64,000 nucleotides of DNA from Variovorax sp. CF313 (GCF_000282635.1 NZ_AKIW01000033.1:62001-126000), one strand, 5' to 3'. Positions 44,690-56,250 are shown, counted from the first letter of the stretch. A program made the numbers and translations. The notes: generated by a model not told the origin, from the letters alone.

Positions 44690-45736
44690 TCAGGCCAGCG
44701 CCGGTTCGCGCGCCTTGGCAAGCAGTTCGACGCAGGCGTGGCGCTCGGCGAAACCGGCCACGGGGATGTCTATGACGAACTCCTCGATGCCGTAGCGCTC
44801 GCTCAACCCGTCGAGCGCGTCGCGCACCTCTTCGCCGGAACCTGCGATCACATGCGGGCGGCGTTCTTCGGTGCGGTAGTCGCTCACGCCGGCCTGCCGC
44901 GCAAACTCGGCGGCCGCCTCGAGGCTCGGCAGGTTGACGCTCTGGCCCGTGGACAGGTGCACGCGAAAGCTGCGCAGCGCACCGACAAGCTCCGCGGCCT
45001 TCTCGTGCGTCTCGGCCGCGAAGGCGAAGAGCGCGAGCAGCGGCGCGCGGCCCGTCTCGGCGCGGTAGGCCTCGATCGATTGCGCAAGGTTCACCGGGTC
45101 GCCGTTGAAATGCCCCGCATAGGCAAAGTCCCAGCCGAGGCGCGCCGCCAGCACCGCGCTTTCAGGACTGCCGCCGAGCAGCACGCGCTGCGGCAGCTGC
45201 GGGGGATTGGGCGTGGCCACCACGCCGGCCAACGCATGGCCGGAGGCAATGCCATCGTGCAGGAAGGCATCGAGCTCGGCCAGGCGCAGCCCGAAGTCCT
45301 CGCCCTTCGCCTTCACCGGATCGTGCAGCCATTGCAGCGCCTTGCTCGTCAGCGGCAGGCCGCCGGGTGCCTTGCCGATGCCCAGGTCCACGCGCCCCGG
45401 TGCCAGCGAAGCCAACACGCGGAAGGTCTCGGCCACCTTGAACGGGCTGTAGTGCTGCAGCATGACGCCACCCGTGCCCACGCGGATTCGCGAGGTCTTC
45501 GCGAGCACGTGCGCTGCCAGCACCTCGGGGGCGGAGCCCGCGTAGTTCCTGTTGCCGTGATGCTCGGCGAGCCAGTAGCGGTGGTAGCCCAGCCGCTCCG
45601 CGCTTTGCGCGAGCGCAATGGTGTGCTGGAACGCTTGAGCGGCGTCGGCGCCTTCTGGGATCAGGCTCTTGTCGAGCAGGGACAGCGAGTAGGACACGGT
45701 GTGCGGCGAAAGACGCCTCGGAAAGAATTGATGCAA
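44690..45736 (-). CDS. LLM-class flavin-dependent oxidoreductase
   Basis: First gene of the - strand operon, 348 residues, luciferase-like with YWLAEHHGNRNYAGSAPEVL, IRVGTGGVMLQHYSPFKVAE and GRVDLGIGKAPGG, the subgroup annotated as MsnO8-type LLM oxidoreductases. It lies 32 nt before the NtaA-like gene. Three luciferase-like enzymes with a transporter suggest stepwise attack on a scavenged compound. Confidence 0.9.
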   Translation of the reverse strand: MHQFFPRRLSPHTVSYSLSLLDKSLIPEGADAAQAFQHTIALAQSAERLGYHRYWLAEHHGNRNYAGSAPEVLAAHVLAKTSRIRVGTGGVMLQHYSPFKVAETFRVLASLAPGRVDLGIGKAPGGLPLTSKALQWLHDPVKAKGEDFGLRLAELDAFLHDGIASGHALAGVVATPNPPQLPQRVLLGGSPESAVLAARLGWDFAYAGHFNGDPVNLAQSIEAYRAETGRAPLLALFAFAAETHEKAAELVGALRSFRVHLSTGQSVNLPSLEAAAEFARQAGVSDYRTEERRPHVIAGSGEEVRDALDGLSERYGIEEFVIDIPVAGFAERHACVELLAKAREPALA

Positions 45737-45798
45737 ATTCTCCGAGGCATCGCGTGCACCGTTTGCGCTGAATTTCTATATCGATATTTGCTGAATGC
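45737..45798 (-). promoter_or_regulatory. Probable promoter region of the monooxygenase operon
   Basis: A 62-bp AT-rich gap, unusual for this window, with a perfect palindrome ATATCGATAT at 45778-45787. It is the only sizeable upstream space for the seven-gene operon. The exact promoter hexamers cannot be fixed by eye. Confidence 0.35.
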
Positions 45799-46299
45799 TC
45801 AGTCGCGCACGTGGGACAGGATCGATTGCACGGCCTCGTGCGCGCTGAGGCTTGCGGTGTCGATGACGAGGCGTTGGGTGGTCCAGGGCGCGTAGTCGTG
45901 GCGCTGCACGGACGCCCACGCCGGCGGCACGAGGCCCGGCACGTCGGCGCTGCGCTGCTCGACGCGGCGCCGATGTTCGGCGATATCGGAGCACACGATC
46001 TCGACCTCGACGATGCGCGATGCGGTATCTGCCGCCACCGTGCGCCAGGCCTCGCGCGTCACCGGCAAGGGATTCACGCAGTCGGCCACGACCGCCTGCC
46101 CCAGGGAAAGATTGGCGCGGGCCAGGTCATAGGCCACGATGTAGCCGGCCGGCCCCACGTCACCGGCCAGCACCCTGGCCGACCGCAGCGCCTGCTCGAT
46201 GGTGTCGATGCGCAGGTAGACGGCCGGCACGAGTTCGGCGATCTCGCGCGCGATGGTGGTCTTGCCCGTGCCCGGCAGACCACCCAGGACGATCAGCAT
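45799..46299 (-). CDS. Small P-loop kinase-like ATPase
   Basis: A 166-residue AAA-type/zeta-like nucleotide kinase fold: Walker A GGLPGTGKTT at 6-15, YLRIDTIEQALR, and a lid-like ADCVNPLPVTREAW. Similar proteins phosphorylate small molecules or are related to zeta toxins, but there is no antitoxin partner nearby. The function is unassigned. Confidence 0.8.
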   Translation of the reverse strand: MLIVLGGLPGTGKTTIAREIAELVPAVYLRIDTIEQALRSARVLAGDVGPAGYIVAYDLARANLSLGQAVVADCVNPLPVTREAWRTVAADTASRIVEVEIVCSDIAEHRRRVEQRSADVPGLVPPAWASVQRHDYAPWTTQRLVIDTASLSAHEAVQSILSHVRD

Positions 46300-46713
46300 C
46301 TTCTCTTGTCTCCAGGTTCATGGCCCTGGCGCCAAGTTCACCACGAATGCGGCAGCAAGGCCAGCACCGCGGCCGCATGAAGCCGCCGCAGCGCCCGCAC
46401 ACGCATATAGCCATGCGGCGCCCGGCGCGCCACTTCGCGTGCCGAGCGCGGCGGAATGCGCCAGGCAGTGGCTGTCAGGGCAAGAACTTTGCGGCCCTGG
46501 GCCGACGGAGAAAGATGAAAGGTACGCAGTGGCATGGCAATGGTCGAACGAACGCTTCGACCGATTCTGTGCAGTGCCACCGCTTTTCCAAAGACGGATT
46601 CCAAGTTTCCTGATGAGGTTCGCGATGGAGGGGCGTGAGCGGGCTGGGTTCGGGTTCGGGCTTCGGGCGGGCCGGTAGAGTTGCACCGTTCCATCGCACA
46701 GCTTTTCTCCCGA
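46300..46713. other. Intergenic region, no assured gene
   Basis: About 410 bp between the kinase-like gene and the GNAT gene. A - strand ORF (about 65 residues starting near 46530, very Arg/Ala-rich) is open but has no recognisable similarity or clear ribosome site. Nothing else is supported here apart from possible promoters for the two divergent genes. Confidence 0.3.
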
Positions 46714-47142
46714 ATGAAAAACCTCACCATTGCCCCCGCCACGCCTGAAGAAATCCGCTCTGGCGAGCTCGGCCTCAAGCTGCGCCACTACAACTATGGC
46801 TTTGTCGGCGAGTACCCCGAACAGCAGTACATCCGCCTCAACGCAAGGGACGAGAACGGGCGCCTCCTCGGTGGCCTGCGCGGCTTCGTGTTTCTCTACT
46901 GGCTCAACATCGAAGTGCTCTTCGTCGAAGAAGACGCGCGAGGCTCGGGCCTTGGCACCCGCCTGCTGGCCGAGGCCGAGCAGCAAGCCATCGCGCTGGG
47001 CGCGAAGAACGCAAAGCTGGACACCTTCGAGTGGCAGGCGCGCCCGTTCTACCTGAAGCACGGCTACGAGGAGTACGCCCGCATCGACGATTACGCGCCC
47101 GGCTTCTACCTGGCGTACATGAAGAAGTCGCTGCTGCGCTGA
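46714..47142 (+). CDS. GNAT family N-acetyltransferase
   Basis: A 142-residue GNAT with the CoA-binding loop EEDARGSGLGTRLLAEAE and the strand LDTFEWQARPFYLKHGYEEY typical of small stand-alone acetyltransferases. The substrate is unknown. It converges on the efflux pump gene with only 6 bp between stops, and no terminator is seen. Confidence 0.87.
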   Translation: MKNLTIAPATPEEIRSGELGLKLRHYNYGFVGEYPEQQYIRLNARDENGRLLGGLRGFVFLYWLNIEVLFVEEDARGSGLGTRLLAEAEQQAIALGAKNAKLDTFEWQARPFYLKHGYEEYARIDDYAPGFYLAYMKKSLLR

Positions 47143-47148
47143 AGCGGC

Positions 47149-48636
<1,488 letters not shown>

Positions 48637-48685
48637 GAGCCGTGCATGCTATAGACGGCTTGAGCCCCTGTCCGGCGCTCAAGCT

Positions 48686-49915
48686 CTAGGGGCTTCCGAA
48701 CGAGGTGCCGTCGTAGATATAGCGGCGCGACCACGGCAGCGTGTTCGCCGGCCGCCCTGCCTTGCGGCCCACGACCTGGTAGATGGCCACGTCGTCGTTC
48801 TCGAAGGCATAGGCGCAGCCCGCGAGGTAGATGCGCCAGATACGGAATTTTTCTTCGTCGACGAACGCGCGCGCCTTCTCGCTGTTGGCTTCGTAGGCAT
48901 CGCTCCAGCAGCGCAGCGTGCGCACATAGTGGCGGCGCAGGTTCTCCACGTCGAAGGCTTCGAGGCCGCCCTGCTGCATGGCCTGCAGCGCGAGGCTGAT
49001 GTGCGGCAGCTCGCCGTTGGGGAACACGTAGCGGTCGATGAAGTCGCCGCCGCCGTACGACATGCCGCCGCCGGCGGGGTCGGACGAGGTGATGCCGTGG
49101 TTCATCACCACGCCGTCGTCTGCAAGCAGCTCCTGCACGCGCCTGAAGTACGCAGGCAGGTTCCTGCGGCCCACGTGCTCGAACATGCCGACGCTGGTGA
49201 TGCGGTCGAACCGGCCGGTCACGTCGCGGTAGTCCTGCAGGCGGATCTCGATGCGGTCCTGCAGGCCGGCGGCCTTCACGCGTTCGGTCGCCAGCTCCAG
49301 CTGGTTCCGAGAGAGCGTCACCCCCACGCAGCGCGCGCCGAACTTCTGCGCCGCACGGATCGCCAGAGCGCCCCAGCCGCAGCCGATGTCGAGCAGCGTC
49401 TGGCCCGGCTTCAGTTCGATCTTGGTGAGGATGTGGTCTATCTTCTTCAGTTGCGCAGTGGCCAAGTCCTCGTCGCCGTTCTCGAAGTAGGCGCATGAAT
49501 AGACCATGTTCGGATCGAGCCACAGCCGATAGAACTCGTTGGAGACGTCGTAGTGGTACTGGACGGACTTCCTGTCCGACGACCTCGTGTGCGCGAAATG
49601 GCGCGCCATGTTCCGCAGCGCCCCGCCGTGCTTGTCGATCGACGTCCTGGCGAGGCCGTAGGCGATGTCGATGACGTCGCTGAGCTTGCCCTCGATGTCG
49701 ATCTTGCTCTTGACGTAGGCCTCGCCGAGGTTGTCGAGCGTGGGATGCAGCATCAGCGGCAGCGCGGCGGGCGTCTTCACGTGCAGCGTGACCGAAGGCC
49801 CGCTGAAGGTGCCGAAGTCGTAGGACTGGCCGTCCCACAAGGTAAGCCGCACAGGCAGGTTGGCGCGCTCGCGGACCACGTCGCTCCATCGTGCCAGCTT
49901 CTTTTGCCAAAGCAT
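48686..49915 (-). CDS. cfa: Cyclopropane-fatty-acyl-phospholipid synthase
   Basis: Adds a methylene from S-adenosylmethionine to unsaturated phospholipid acyl chains. The 409-residue protein has the AdoMet motif LLDIGCGWG around 174-181, QYHYDVSNEFYRLWLD, YSCAYFENGDED, the substrate region VGMFEHVGRRN, and the late KARAFVDEEKFRIWRIYLAGCAYAF by fragments, with length near the family norm. It is preceded by the decayed cation-efflux gene on the same strand. Confidence 0.94.
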   Translation of the reverse strand: MLWQKKLARWSDVVRERANLPVRLTLWDGQSYDFGTFSGPSVTLHVKTPAALPLMLHPTLDNLGEAYVKSKIDIEGKLSDVIDIAYGLARTSIDKHGGALRNMARHFAHTRSSDRKSVQYHYDVSNEFYRLWLDPNMVYSCAYFENGDEDLATAQLKKIDHILTKIELKPGQTLLDIGCGWGALAIRAAQKFGARCVGVTLSRNQLELATERVKAAGLQDRIEIRLQDYRDVTGRFDRITSVGMFEHVGRRNLPAYFRRVQELLADDGVVMNHGITSSDPAGGGMSYGGGDFIDRYVFPNGELPHISLALQAMQQGGLEAFDVENLRRHYVRTLRCWSDAYEANSEKARAFVDEEKFRIWRIYLAGCAYAFENDDVAIYQVVGRKAGRPANTLPWSRRYIYDGTSFGSP

Positions 49916-50005
49916 GCATTACTCCGTGTTGCTGCAGCGAACAAAACAATAGCGAAATTCCGCGAAACCTGCATGGCAGGGGCGGCGTGCGAACCGCGGC
50001 AGGTG

Positions 50006-50283
50006 CTACCGCGCGTCCAGTGCATGGCTGGACCAGATGCCCGGCGCGGCCGCCGCAAGCACCACGTAATTCCACGTCGGGTCGCGCATCGGCTCGGGCT
50101 GGCGGATGTGCTGGACGCCTTTGTAGAACGAAACGCCGCCGCCCAGCCCGAAGATCAGCACCGCGACGATGAGGCTCCAGAAGTACAGCTCCTTGCCGTG
50201 CCCGAACGGATGCCTTCCGACAGCATGGCCGAGCTGCCGGTGATGCCCGCGACGATGAACTTGGCGATCTTCGAATCAGCCAT
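50006..50283 (-). pseudogene. Remnant of a CDF-family cation efflux gene
   Basis: Read on the - strand from ATG 50283, the first 25 codons give MADSKIA-KFIVAGITGSSAMLSEG, like the N-terminus of CzcD/FieF-type pumps but missing about 14 residues after SKIA. After SEG the reading continues in another frame as HPFGHGKELYFWSLIVAVLI and on to QPEPMRDPTWNYVVLAAAA, ending in a foreign tail and a TAG at 50006. The first histidine/aspartate metal-site stretch between SEG and HPFGHG is deleted, and about two-thirds of the C-terminal protein is gone. It is non-functional. Confidence 0.85.
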
Positions 50284-50316
50284 GCGGCGGCGCGCCGGCC
50301 ATGCTGCCCGGCCGGT

Positions 50317-51309
50317 TCACGCAGCCTCCATCGAGGCCGCCCCCATCGCGTCGTTGCCTGCCTCGCCGAGCCAGCGGCGCTTGTCGCGCAGCGGCGGCGC
50401 GCCGAACATGCGGCCGTACTCGCGCGCGAACTGCGACGGGCTTTCGTAGCCCACGTTGTGCGCGGCGCTCGCCACGTCGGCGCCGGCGATCAGCATCTGC
50501 CGGCGCGCCTCCTGCAGGCGCAGCTGCTTCTGGTACTGCAGCGGGCTCATCGCGGTGACGGCCTTGAAGTGGTGATGGAATGACGACACGCTCATGTGCA
50601 CCGCCCGCGCCATGTCTTCCACCCGCAGCGACTGCGCGTAGTTGACGCGCAGCGCGCTGATGGCTTTCGCGATGCGCTGGGTGTGGCTGTCCTGCAGCGC
50701 GATCTGCCGCAGCCGCGCGCCCTCGCCGTTGACCAGCAGGCGGTACATGATCTCGCGCTTGATGAGCGGCGCCATGATCGGCACGTCTTCCGGCGTATCG
50801 AGCAGCCGCAGCAGGCGCAGCACGGGTTCGAGCACCGGCATGGCGATGCGGTTGACGTACATGCCGCGCGAGGCTGGCGCATTGGCCTTGGCGGGCAGCT
50901 TCTCGTCGCCGATGAGCTCGCCGATTTCATCGAGGGCCAGTTCCAGCCGCACGCCGAGGTAAGGCTCCTTCTCGCTCGTCACGCACACCTGGCCGCACAC
51001 CGGCAGGTCGACCGAGGTGACGAGGTAGTGCATCGGGTCGTACACGTAGATGTCGTCGCCCACGATGATCCGCTTGGAACCCTGCGCGATCAGGCCCAGC
51101 GCCGGGGACGCGAAGGCGTGCTTGGGGCCTTCGGGCTTGCTGATGCAGAACACCTGCAGGCCGGGCACGGCGGTGATGACGGTGCCGTCCTGCCCGCGCG
51201 TGATGTGCTCGATCAGCGCCACCAGTTCCTTGCGGGCTTCGTCGAGTTCGGGCTCCAGCGGCATCGGCTGGGCGATGACGGCGGCGATTTCGGGTGTTTC
51301 GTCGGACAT
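50317..51309 (-). CDS. AraC-family transcriptional regulator
   Basis: A 330-residue regulator: an N-terminal AraC_N-type cupin domain (GLIAQGSKRIIVGDDIYVYDP) and a C-terminal double helix-turn-helix (VEDMARAVHMSVSSFHHHFK, MSPLQYQKQLRLQEARR, VGYESPSQFAREYGRMFG). It diverges from the aldo/keto reductase gene over 240 bp. In many beta-proteobacteria such pairs are regulator and target; that is inferred here. Confidence 0.92.
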   Translation of the reverse strand: MSDETPEIAAVIAQPMPLEPELDEARKELVALIEHITRGQDGTVITAVPGLQVFCISKPEGPKHAFASPALGLIAQGSKRIIVGDDIYVYDPMHYLVTSVDLPVCGQVCVTSEKEPYLGVRLELALDEIGELIGDEKLPAKANAPASRGMYVNRIAMPVLEPVLRLLRLLDTPEDVPIMAPLIKREIMYRLLVNGEGARLRQIALQDSHTQRIAKAISALRVNYAQSLRVEDMARAVHMSVSSFHHHFKAVTAMSPLQYQKQLRLQEARRQMLIAGADVASAAHNVGYESPSQFAREYGRMFGAPPLRDKRRWLGEAGNDAMGAASMEAA

Positions 51310-51352
51310 GTTCGAGGCCTTGTCATGGTTGGGGGCCAAAGGGGCGGCCACC

Positions 51353-51391
51353 ATGGAGGAATGAGCGGTTCGAAGCTTAGCGCTCCTCCAT
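51353..51391. promoter_or_regulatory. Inverted repeat between araC-like and aldo/keto reductase genes
   Basis: ATGGAGGA (51353-51360) and TCCTCCAT (51384-51391) are perfect 8-bp arms around an AT-richer spacer containing TTCGAA. It lies in the 240-bp divergent region and could be the operator of the AraC-type regulator. No other feature was identified in that region. Confidence 0.35.
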
Positions 51392-51549
51392 CGGATTCGC
51401 ACGCGCCACGCGGGAGGTCTGGAGAATCAGGCAAATACTTTGCAGGAACGCGCTCGCCATGGGCCAGGCGCCGGCGGGATACTTTTCCGCAGTCGCCCGG
51501 GCTTGTCGGCCCCTTTCGGCGCCTGCCTCCAACGCAAAGGAACCTCTCC

Positions 51550-52602
51550 ATGCAATACCGCAAATTCGGCCGCACCGGCCTCCTGGTTTCCGAACTGTGC
51601 CTCGGCACCATGACCTTCGGCGGCTCCTCCGGCATCTGGGGCCAGATCGGCAACCTGCAGCAGTCGGAGGCCGAAGGGCTGGTCGGCCGCGCGCTCGACG
51701 CCGGCATCAACTTCATCGACACGGCGGACGTGTACTCCGAAGGGCAGTCGGAAGTCATCACCGGCCAGGCGCTGAAGAACCTCAAGGTGCCGCGCGACAG
51801 TTTCGTGCTGGCCACCAAGGTGCTCGGCGAAACCGGCAGCAAGGGCGTCAACTCCGCGGGCGCCTCGCGCTTCCACATCATGGACGGCGTCAAGGCCAGC
51901 CTGCAGCGCCTGCAGCTCGACCACATCGACCTGTACCAGATCCACGGCTTCGACCCCATCACGCCCATCGAGGAAACCGTGCACGCGCTCGACAACCTCG
52001 TGCGCCAGGGCCACGTGCGCTACGTGGGCGTGTCGAACTGGGCGGCCTGGCAGATCGCGAAGGCGCTGGGCATCGCCGAGCGCGACCGGCTCGCGCGCTT
52101 CGAGTCGCTGCAGGCCTACTACACCATCGCCGGGCGCGACCTGGAACGCGAGCTGGCGCCCATGCTGCGCAGCGAAAACGTCGGGTTGATGGTCTGGAGC
52201 CCGCTCGCGGGCGGCCTGCTGAGCGGCAAGTACGGCCGCGACACGCAGGCGGAAAAAGGCAGCCGCCGCACCACCTTCGACTTTCCGCCGGTGAACGTCG
52301 AGCGCGCCTACGACTGCATCGACGTGATGCGCCAGCTGGCCGAAGCGCGCAAGGTTTCGGTCGCGCAGATCGCGCTGGCGTGGCTGCTGCACCAGCAGGT
52401 GGTGACCAGCGTGATCGTCGGTGCCAAGCGCGCCGAGCAGTTGGACGACAACATCGCAGCCACGGCCATCAAGCTCACGGGCGACGAGCTGGCCGCGCTG
52501 GACAAGGTGAGCGCGCTGCCGGCCGAGTACCCGGGCTGGATGCTGGAGCGCCAGGGCGGCGTGCGAGCCAAGCGGCTCGTCGAATCAGGCCAGCGCGGCT
52601 GA
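51550..52602 (+). CDS. Aldo/keto reductase
   Basis: NADPH-dependent carbonyl reductase of 350 residues in the YdhF/YajO-like group. The catalytic tetrad is visible: Asp and Tyr in [11 protein letters not shown], Lys in VLATKVLG, His in [19 protein letters not shown] and the late [14 protein letters not shown] form the cofactor pocket. The physiological substrate is unknown. Its 3' end overlaps the convergent bioD by 18 bp. Confidence 0.93.
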   Translation: MQYRKFGRTGLLVSELCLGTMTFGGSSGIWGQIGNLQQSEAEGLVGRALDAGINFIDTADVYSEGQSEVITGQALKNLKVPRDSFVLATKVLGETGSKGVNSAGASRFHIMDGVKASLQRLQLDHIDLYQIHGFDPITPIEETVHALDNLVRQGHVRYVGVSNWAAWQIAKALGIAERDRLARFESLQAYYTIAGRDLERELAPMLRSENVGLMVWSPLAGGLLSGKYGRDTQAEKGSRRTTFDFPPVNVERAYDCIDVMRQLAEARKVSVAQIALAWLLHQQVVTSVIVGAKRAEQLDDNIAATAIKLTGDELAALDKVSALPAEYPGWMLERQGGVRAKRLVESGQRG

Positions 52603-53313
52603 TTCCTCCGCCGCGGCACGGCGCGCGGCATGGGCCGCCGTCGCGCGCAGTGCACGCAAGTCGATGTGGCGCGCGGCCTGCGCGGCGCCGGGTTGCTGCA
52701 GATGCGGCACCACGCCGAGCAGCGGCGCGCCGAGCCGGGCACGCAGCGTCTGCAGGTTGGCTTGCGGCGCCAGCATCGAGGGATCGACAACGCTCGCCAC
52801 CCAGCCCGCCAGCACGAGGCCCCGCGCGCGAACCGCCTCGGCGCTCAGCAGCGCATGGTTGAGGCAACCCAGCCGCAGGCCGACCACGAGGATCACGGGC
52901 AGGCCCAGCGCCACGGCGAGGTCGGCGCTGTCGAGGTCGTCGCCGAACGGCACGCAGAAGCCACCCACGCCTTCGACCACCACGGCATCGGCGCGCGCCG
53001 AGAGTTCCGCGAAGGCCAAGAGCATCGGCCGCAGCGTGATGTGCACGCCCTCTTCCCTGGCCGCCAGGTGCGGCGACATCGGCGCGCGCAGCAGGTACGG
53101 GCTGCGCAGCGCCAGTGGCGCGTCGACGTTGCCGGCCGCGCGCAGCTGCTCCACGTCTTCGTTGCGCCATTCGCCGTCGCGTTCTTCGAGCCCTGCGGCC
53201 ACCGGCTTCATGCCGACCGCGCGCAGGCCGGAACCGGCCAGCAGGCTCAGCATGGCGCTGCTGACCAGCGTCTTGCCGATGCCCGTGTCGGTGCCGGTAA
53301 CGAACCAGTTCAT
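52585..53313 (-). CDS. bioD: Dethiobiotin synthetase
   Basis: ATP-dependent closure of the ureido ring, converting 7,8-diaminopelargonate to dethiobiotin. The 242-residue protein begins with [18 protein letters not shown] (P-loop) and has MKPVAAG and [15 protein letters not shown]. It is the last gene of bioA-bioF-bioD; its ATG overlaps the bioF stop by 4 nt. Confidence 0.95.
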   Translation of the reverse strand: MNWFVTGTDTGIGKTLVSSAMLSLLAGSGLRAVGMKPVAAGLEERDGEWRNEDVEQLRAAGNVDAPLALRSPYLLRAPMSPHLAAREEGVHITLRPMLLAFAELSARADAVVVEGVGGFCVPFGDDLDSADLAVALGLPVILVVGLRLGCLNHALLSAEAVRARGLVLAGWVASVVDPSMLAPQANLQTLRARLGAPLLGVVPHLQQPGAAQAARHIDLRALRATAAHAARRAAAEESAALA

Positions 53314-54542
53314 GCGGCCTCCTTCCAGGGCTGCGCCAGCGCATCGCCCAATGCATCGACGAGCCGGGCGACGTCGGCTTCGCCGTGGCTGGCCGACAGC
53401 GCGATGCGCAGCCGCGCGGTGCCGGCGGGCACGGTCGGCGGGCGGATCGCGCCGACGCGCAGGCCGCGCGCATCGAGCTGCGCCATGGTGCGCATCGCGC
53501 GCGCGTTGTCGCCGACGATCAGCGGCTGGATCGCGGTGGGCGACTCGGGCAGCCATGCGCTGCCGTCCGCTGGCAGCACGGCGGTCAGGCCCCGGCGCAA
53601 TTGCGCGATGCGTTCCCGCAGCCGTGAACGGCGTTCGGCGCCCTCCTCGCCCTCGATCAGCGCCAGGCTCGCGAGCAGCGCGTGCGCGACGGCCGGCGGT
53701 GCGGCCGTGGTGAAGATGTACGGCCGCGCGCGCTGCACCAGGTAGTCGACGACGGTGCGATGCGCCGCCACGAAGGCGCCCGACACGCCCGCGGCCTTGC
53801 CCAGCGTGCCGATCAGCACCAGCCGCTCCGAGCGCAAGCCCATGGCTTCGAGCACGCCGCGCCCCGTGGCGCCGAGCACGCCGAAGCCGTGCGCGTCGTC
53901 GATCACCAGCCAGGCATCGTGCCGCTCGGCCAGCGCGAGCAGTTCGGCCACGGGTGCGATGTGGCCGTCCATGCTGAACACTGCATCGCTGACGATGAGC
54001 TTCACGGGCGCGTCGCAGGCGGCGAGCTGCGCGTCGAGCGCGGCCACGCCGCAGTGCGGATAGCGCTCGACGCGCGCCTTCGCCAGCCTCGCGCCGTCGA
54101 TCAGCGAAGCATGGTTGAGTGCTTCCGAGAAGATGACCGCCTCGGCGCCGCCGAGCGCCGACAGCACGGCGAGGTTGGCCATGTAGCCCGTGCAGAAGAA
54201 CAGGCTCTGCGCTTCGGGGATGAAAGGAGCCATCCACTCGGCGAGCCGCTCCTCGAGCTGCGCGTGGGCGCGCGAATGGCCGAGGATCAGGTGCGAACCA
54301 CCGCTGCCCGTGCCGTACAGCGCGGCGCCTTCGGCCCATGCCTTCGCCAACGCGGGGTGCGCGGCAAGACCGAGGTAGTCGTTGCTGCTGAAGCCGAGCA
54401 TGGTGCGCGGCGCGGTGGCGCCGGCCAGCGTGAGGATCTGCTCGGGCGCGCAGGCGGTTTCGGCGATCTGCCGGCGGCGGCGCAGCGACTGCGCGTCGAG
54501 CGCGTGGATCTCGCCCTGCAGGCGGTCAAGCAAGCGCGACAT
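53310..54542 (-). CDS. bioF: 8-amino-7-oxononanoate synthase
   Basis: PLP enzyme joining pimeloyl thioester and alanine in biotin synthesis. The 410-residue protein has [44 protein letters not shown] and the PLP lysine K249 in IGTLGKAAG, all standard for BioF and the alpha-oxoamine synthases. Its start lies 17 nt inside the bioA 3' end. Confidence 0.95.
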   Translation of the reverse strand: MSRLLDRLQGEIHALDAQSLRRRRQIAETACAPEQILTLAGATAPRTMLGFSSNDYLGLAAHPALAKAWAEGAALYGTGSGGSHLILGHSRAHAQLEERLAEWMAPFIPEAQSLFFCTGYMANLAVLSALGGAEAVIFSEALNHASLIDGARLAKARVERYPHCGVAALDAQLAACDAPVKLIVSDAVFSMDGHIAPVAELLALAERHDAWLVIDDAHGFGVLGATGRGVLEAMGLRSERLVLIGTLGKAAGVSGAFVAAHRTVVDYLVQRARPYIFTTAAPPAVAHALLASLALIEGEEGAERRSRLRERIAQLRRGLTAVLPADGSAWLPESPTAIQPLIVGDNARAMRTMAQLDARGLRVGAIRPPTVPAGTARLRIALSASHGEADVARLVDALGDALAQPWKEAA

Positions 54543-55914
54543 CGCGGGCTCCTTCTTCCTGGTTCGTGGCCATGACGGCTTTCAGCGTGGCCAGCGTGCC
54601 GTCGACCAGCTGATCGATCTCGCCGTCGCCGATCGTGTACGGCGGCATGAGGTACACGGTGTTGCCGATCGGCCGCATCAGCAGCCCGTGCGCGCGCGCC
54701 GCCAGGTGAAAGCGTTCGGCGAAACGCGCGCCCGGCTCGCGCACGTCGAAGGCCGTGATCATTCCGCGCTGCCGCAGATGATCGACCGCCTGCCCTGCAA
54801 GCCCGCCGCGCAGGTGCTGCAGCAGGCGCGCGGCACGGCCGCGGTTGCATTGCAGCGCATCCTCGCTCTCGAAAAGATCCAGCGTGGCAATTGCCGCGCG
54901 GCAGGCCAGTGCATTGCCGGTGTAGGAATGCGAATGCAGGAAGCTGCGCGCCGCGTCGTCGTCGACGAAGCCTTCGTAGATGGCGTCGCGCGTCATCACC
55001 AGCGCCAGCGGCAGGTAGCCGCCGCTGATGCCTTTCGACAGGCACAGGAAGTCGGGCCAGATGCCGGCCTGCTCGCACGCGAAGAAGCTGCCGGTGCGCC
55101 CGCAGCCCACCGCGATCTCGTCGGCGATGAGGTGCACCCCATGGCGATCGCACAGGGCGCGCAGCCGACGCAGGTACTCGGGGTCGTGCATCGCCATGCC
55201 GGTGGCGCATTGCACCAGCGGCTCGACGATCACTGCGGCGATGGTGTCGTGCTGCTCGGCCAGCAGCGCTTCGAGCTCGGCGGCGGCGCGGCGCGCGACG
55301 GCGGCCGCGTCCTCGCCGGGCCGGGCGTTGCGCGCATCCGGCGAGGCGACGAGGTGCGCATCAGCGAGCAAGGGCGCATAGGCATCGCGGAACACCGGCA
55401 CGTCGGTCACGTGCAAGGCGCCCAGGGTCTCGCCGTGGTAGCCCCGCTTCAGCGCCACGAAGCGCCGCTTTCCGCCGCGCCCGGCGTTGCGCCAGGCATG
55501 AAAGCTCATCTTCAGCGCGATCTCCACGGCCGAGGCGCCGTCGGACGCGTAGAAGCAATGGCCGAGCGCGTGGCCCGTCAGCGCGGACAGGCGCTCGGCC
55601 AGTTCCACCGCCGGCGCGTGCGTGCAGCCCGCGAGCATCACGTGCGACAGCTTGTCGAGCTGGTCCTTGAGCGCGGCGTTGATCGCCGGATGCGCATGGC
55701 CGAAGAGGTTGACCCACCACGAGCTGGTGGCATCCATGTAGCGGCGGCCTTCGGCGTCGAAGAGCCACACGCCGTCGCCGCGCGCAATGGGCAGCGGCGG
55801 CACCGCTTCGAGGCGGATGCTCTGCGTGCAGGGATGCCAGACATGGCGCCGGCTGCGTTGCTGCCAGCGTGCATTGGCATCGGAGCCAGGGGAAGAAGCT
55901 GTGGTGATGGGCAC
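54526..55914 (-). CDS. bioA: Adenosylmethionine-8-amino-7-oxononanoate aminotransferase
   Basis: Transfers the amino group of S-adenosylmethionine to make 7,8-diaminopelargonate. The 462-residue protein has [59 protein letters not shown] and the PLP lysine K294 in [11 protein letters not shown]. The GTG at 55914 was chosen because AAAGGA precedes it and conserved sequence starts soon after; the open frame extends further upstream without recognisable homology. No bioB is seen in the window. Confidence 0.94.
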   Translation of the reverse strand: MPITTASSPGSDANARWQQRSRRHVWHPCTQSIRLEAVPPLPIARGDGVWLFDAEGRRYMDATSSWWVNLFGHAHPAINAALKDQLDKLSHVMLAGCTHAPAVELAERLSALTGHALGHCFYASDGASAVEIALKMSFHAWRNAGRGGKRRFVALKRGYHGETLGALHVTDVPVFRDAYAPLLADAHLVASPDARNARPGEDAAAVARRAAAELEALLAEQHDTIAAVIVEPLVQCATGMAMHDPEYLRRLRALCDRHGVHLIADEIAVGCGRTGSFFACEQAGIWPDFLCLSKGISGGYLPLALVMTRDAIYEGFVDDDAARSFLHSHSYTGNALACRAAIATLDLFESEDALQCNRGRAARLLQHLRGGLAGQAVDHLRQRGMITAFDVREPGARFAERFHLAARAHGLLMRPIGNTVYLMPPYTIGDGEIDQLVDGTLATLKAVMATNQEEGARDVALA

Positions 55915-56250
55915 TCGCGCGGTCCTTTCGTGAAGGGCAAGGCGCGGGATCGTATCGACGCGTCGAAGGTGCGGCAAACGACGAAAACGGCGGCGGAATG
56001 ACCGCCGGTTGCCCGATGTTGGACGGCATAGAAGCCGCGTTCGGCGCAGCGTCGCCGAACAAGCCGGCAACCCGCGTCCACCGCCGGGTGGCGGGAAATC
56101 GCAAGTCGTCCGGCTGGCGCCAGAAACAGGTCAGGAATGTCCGGTTTTCGCGGCTTCCCGAGGAGAAATCCGATTTTCGGACATGCCCAATGGCTGGTTT
56201 CAGGAGGCCGCGGAACTCGCACGTTCAGGCGGGGTTCCTCTTCACCCCGC
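55915..56250. other. Intergenic region upstream of bioA with repeated motif
   Basis: About 335 bp without a convincing gene. It contains an 11-bp direct repeat with one mismatch, TCCGGTTTTCG (56140-56150) and TCCGATTTTCG (56169-56179), bracketed by the inverted pair ATGTCCG (56137-56143) and CGGACAT (56178-56184). It may be an operator or a small dispersed repeat. The bioA promoter should lie in this region, but its hexamers are not clear. Confidence 0.4.

Noticed and set aside
46338-46778. - strand ORF in the gap between the kinase-like and GNAT genes
   Set aside because: Arg-rich, no similarity, and overlaps the GNAT start; not supported as a gene.
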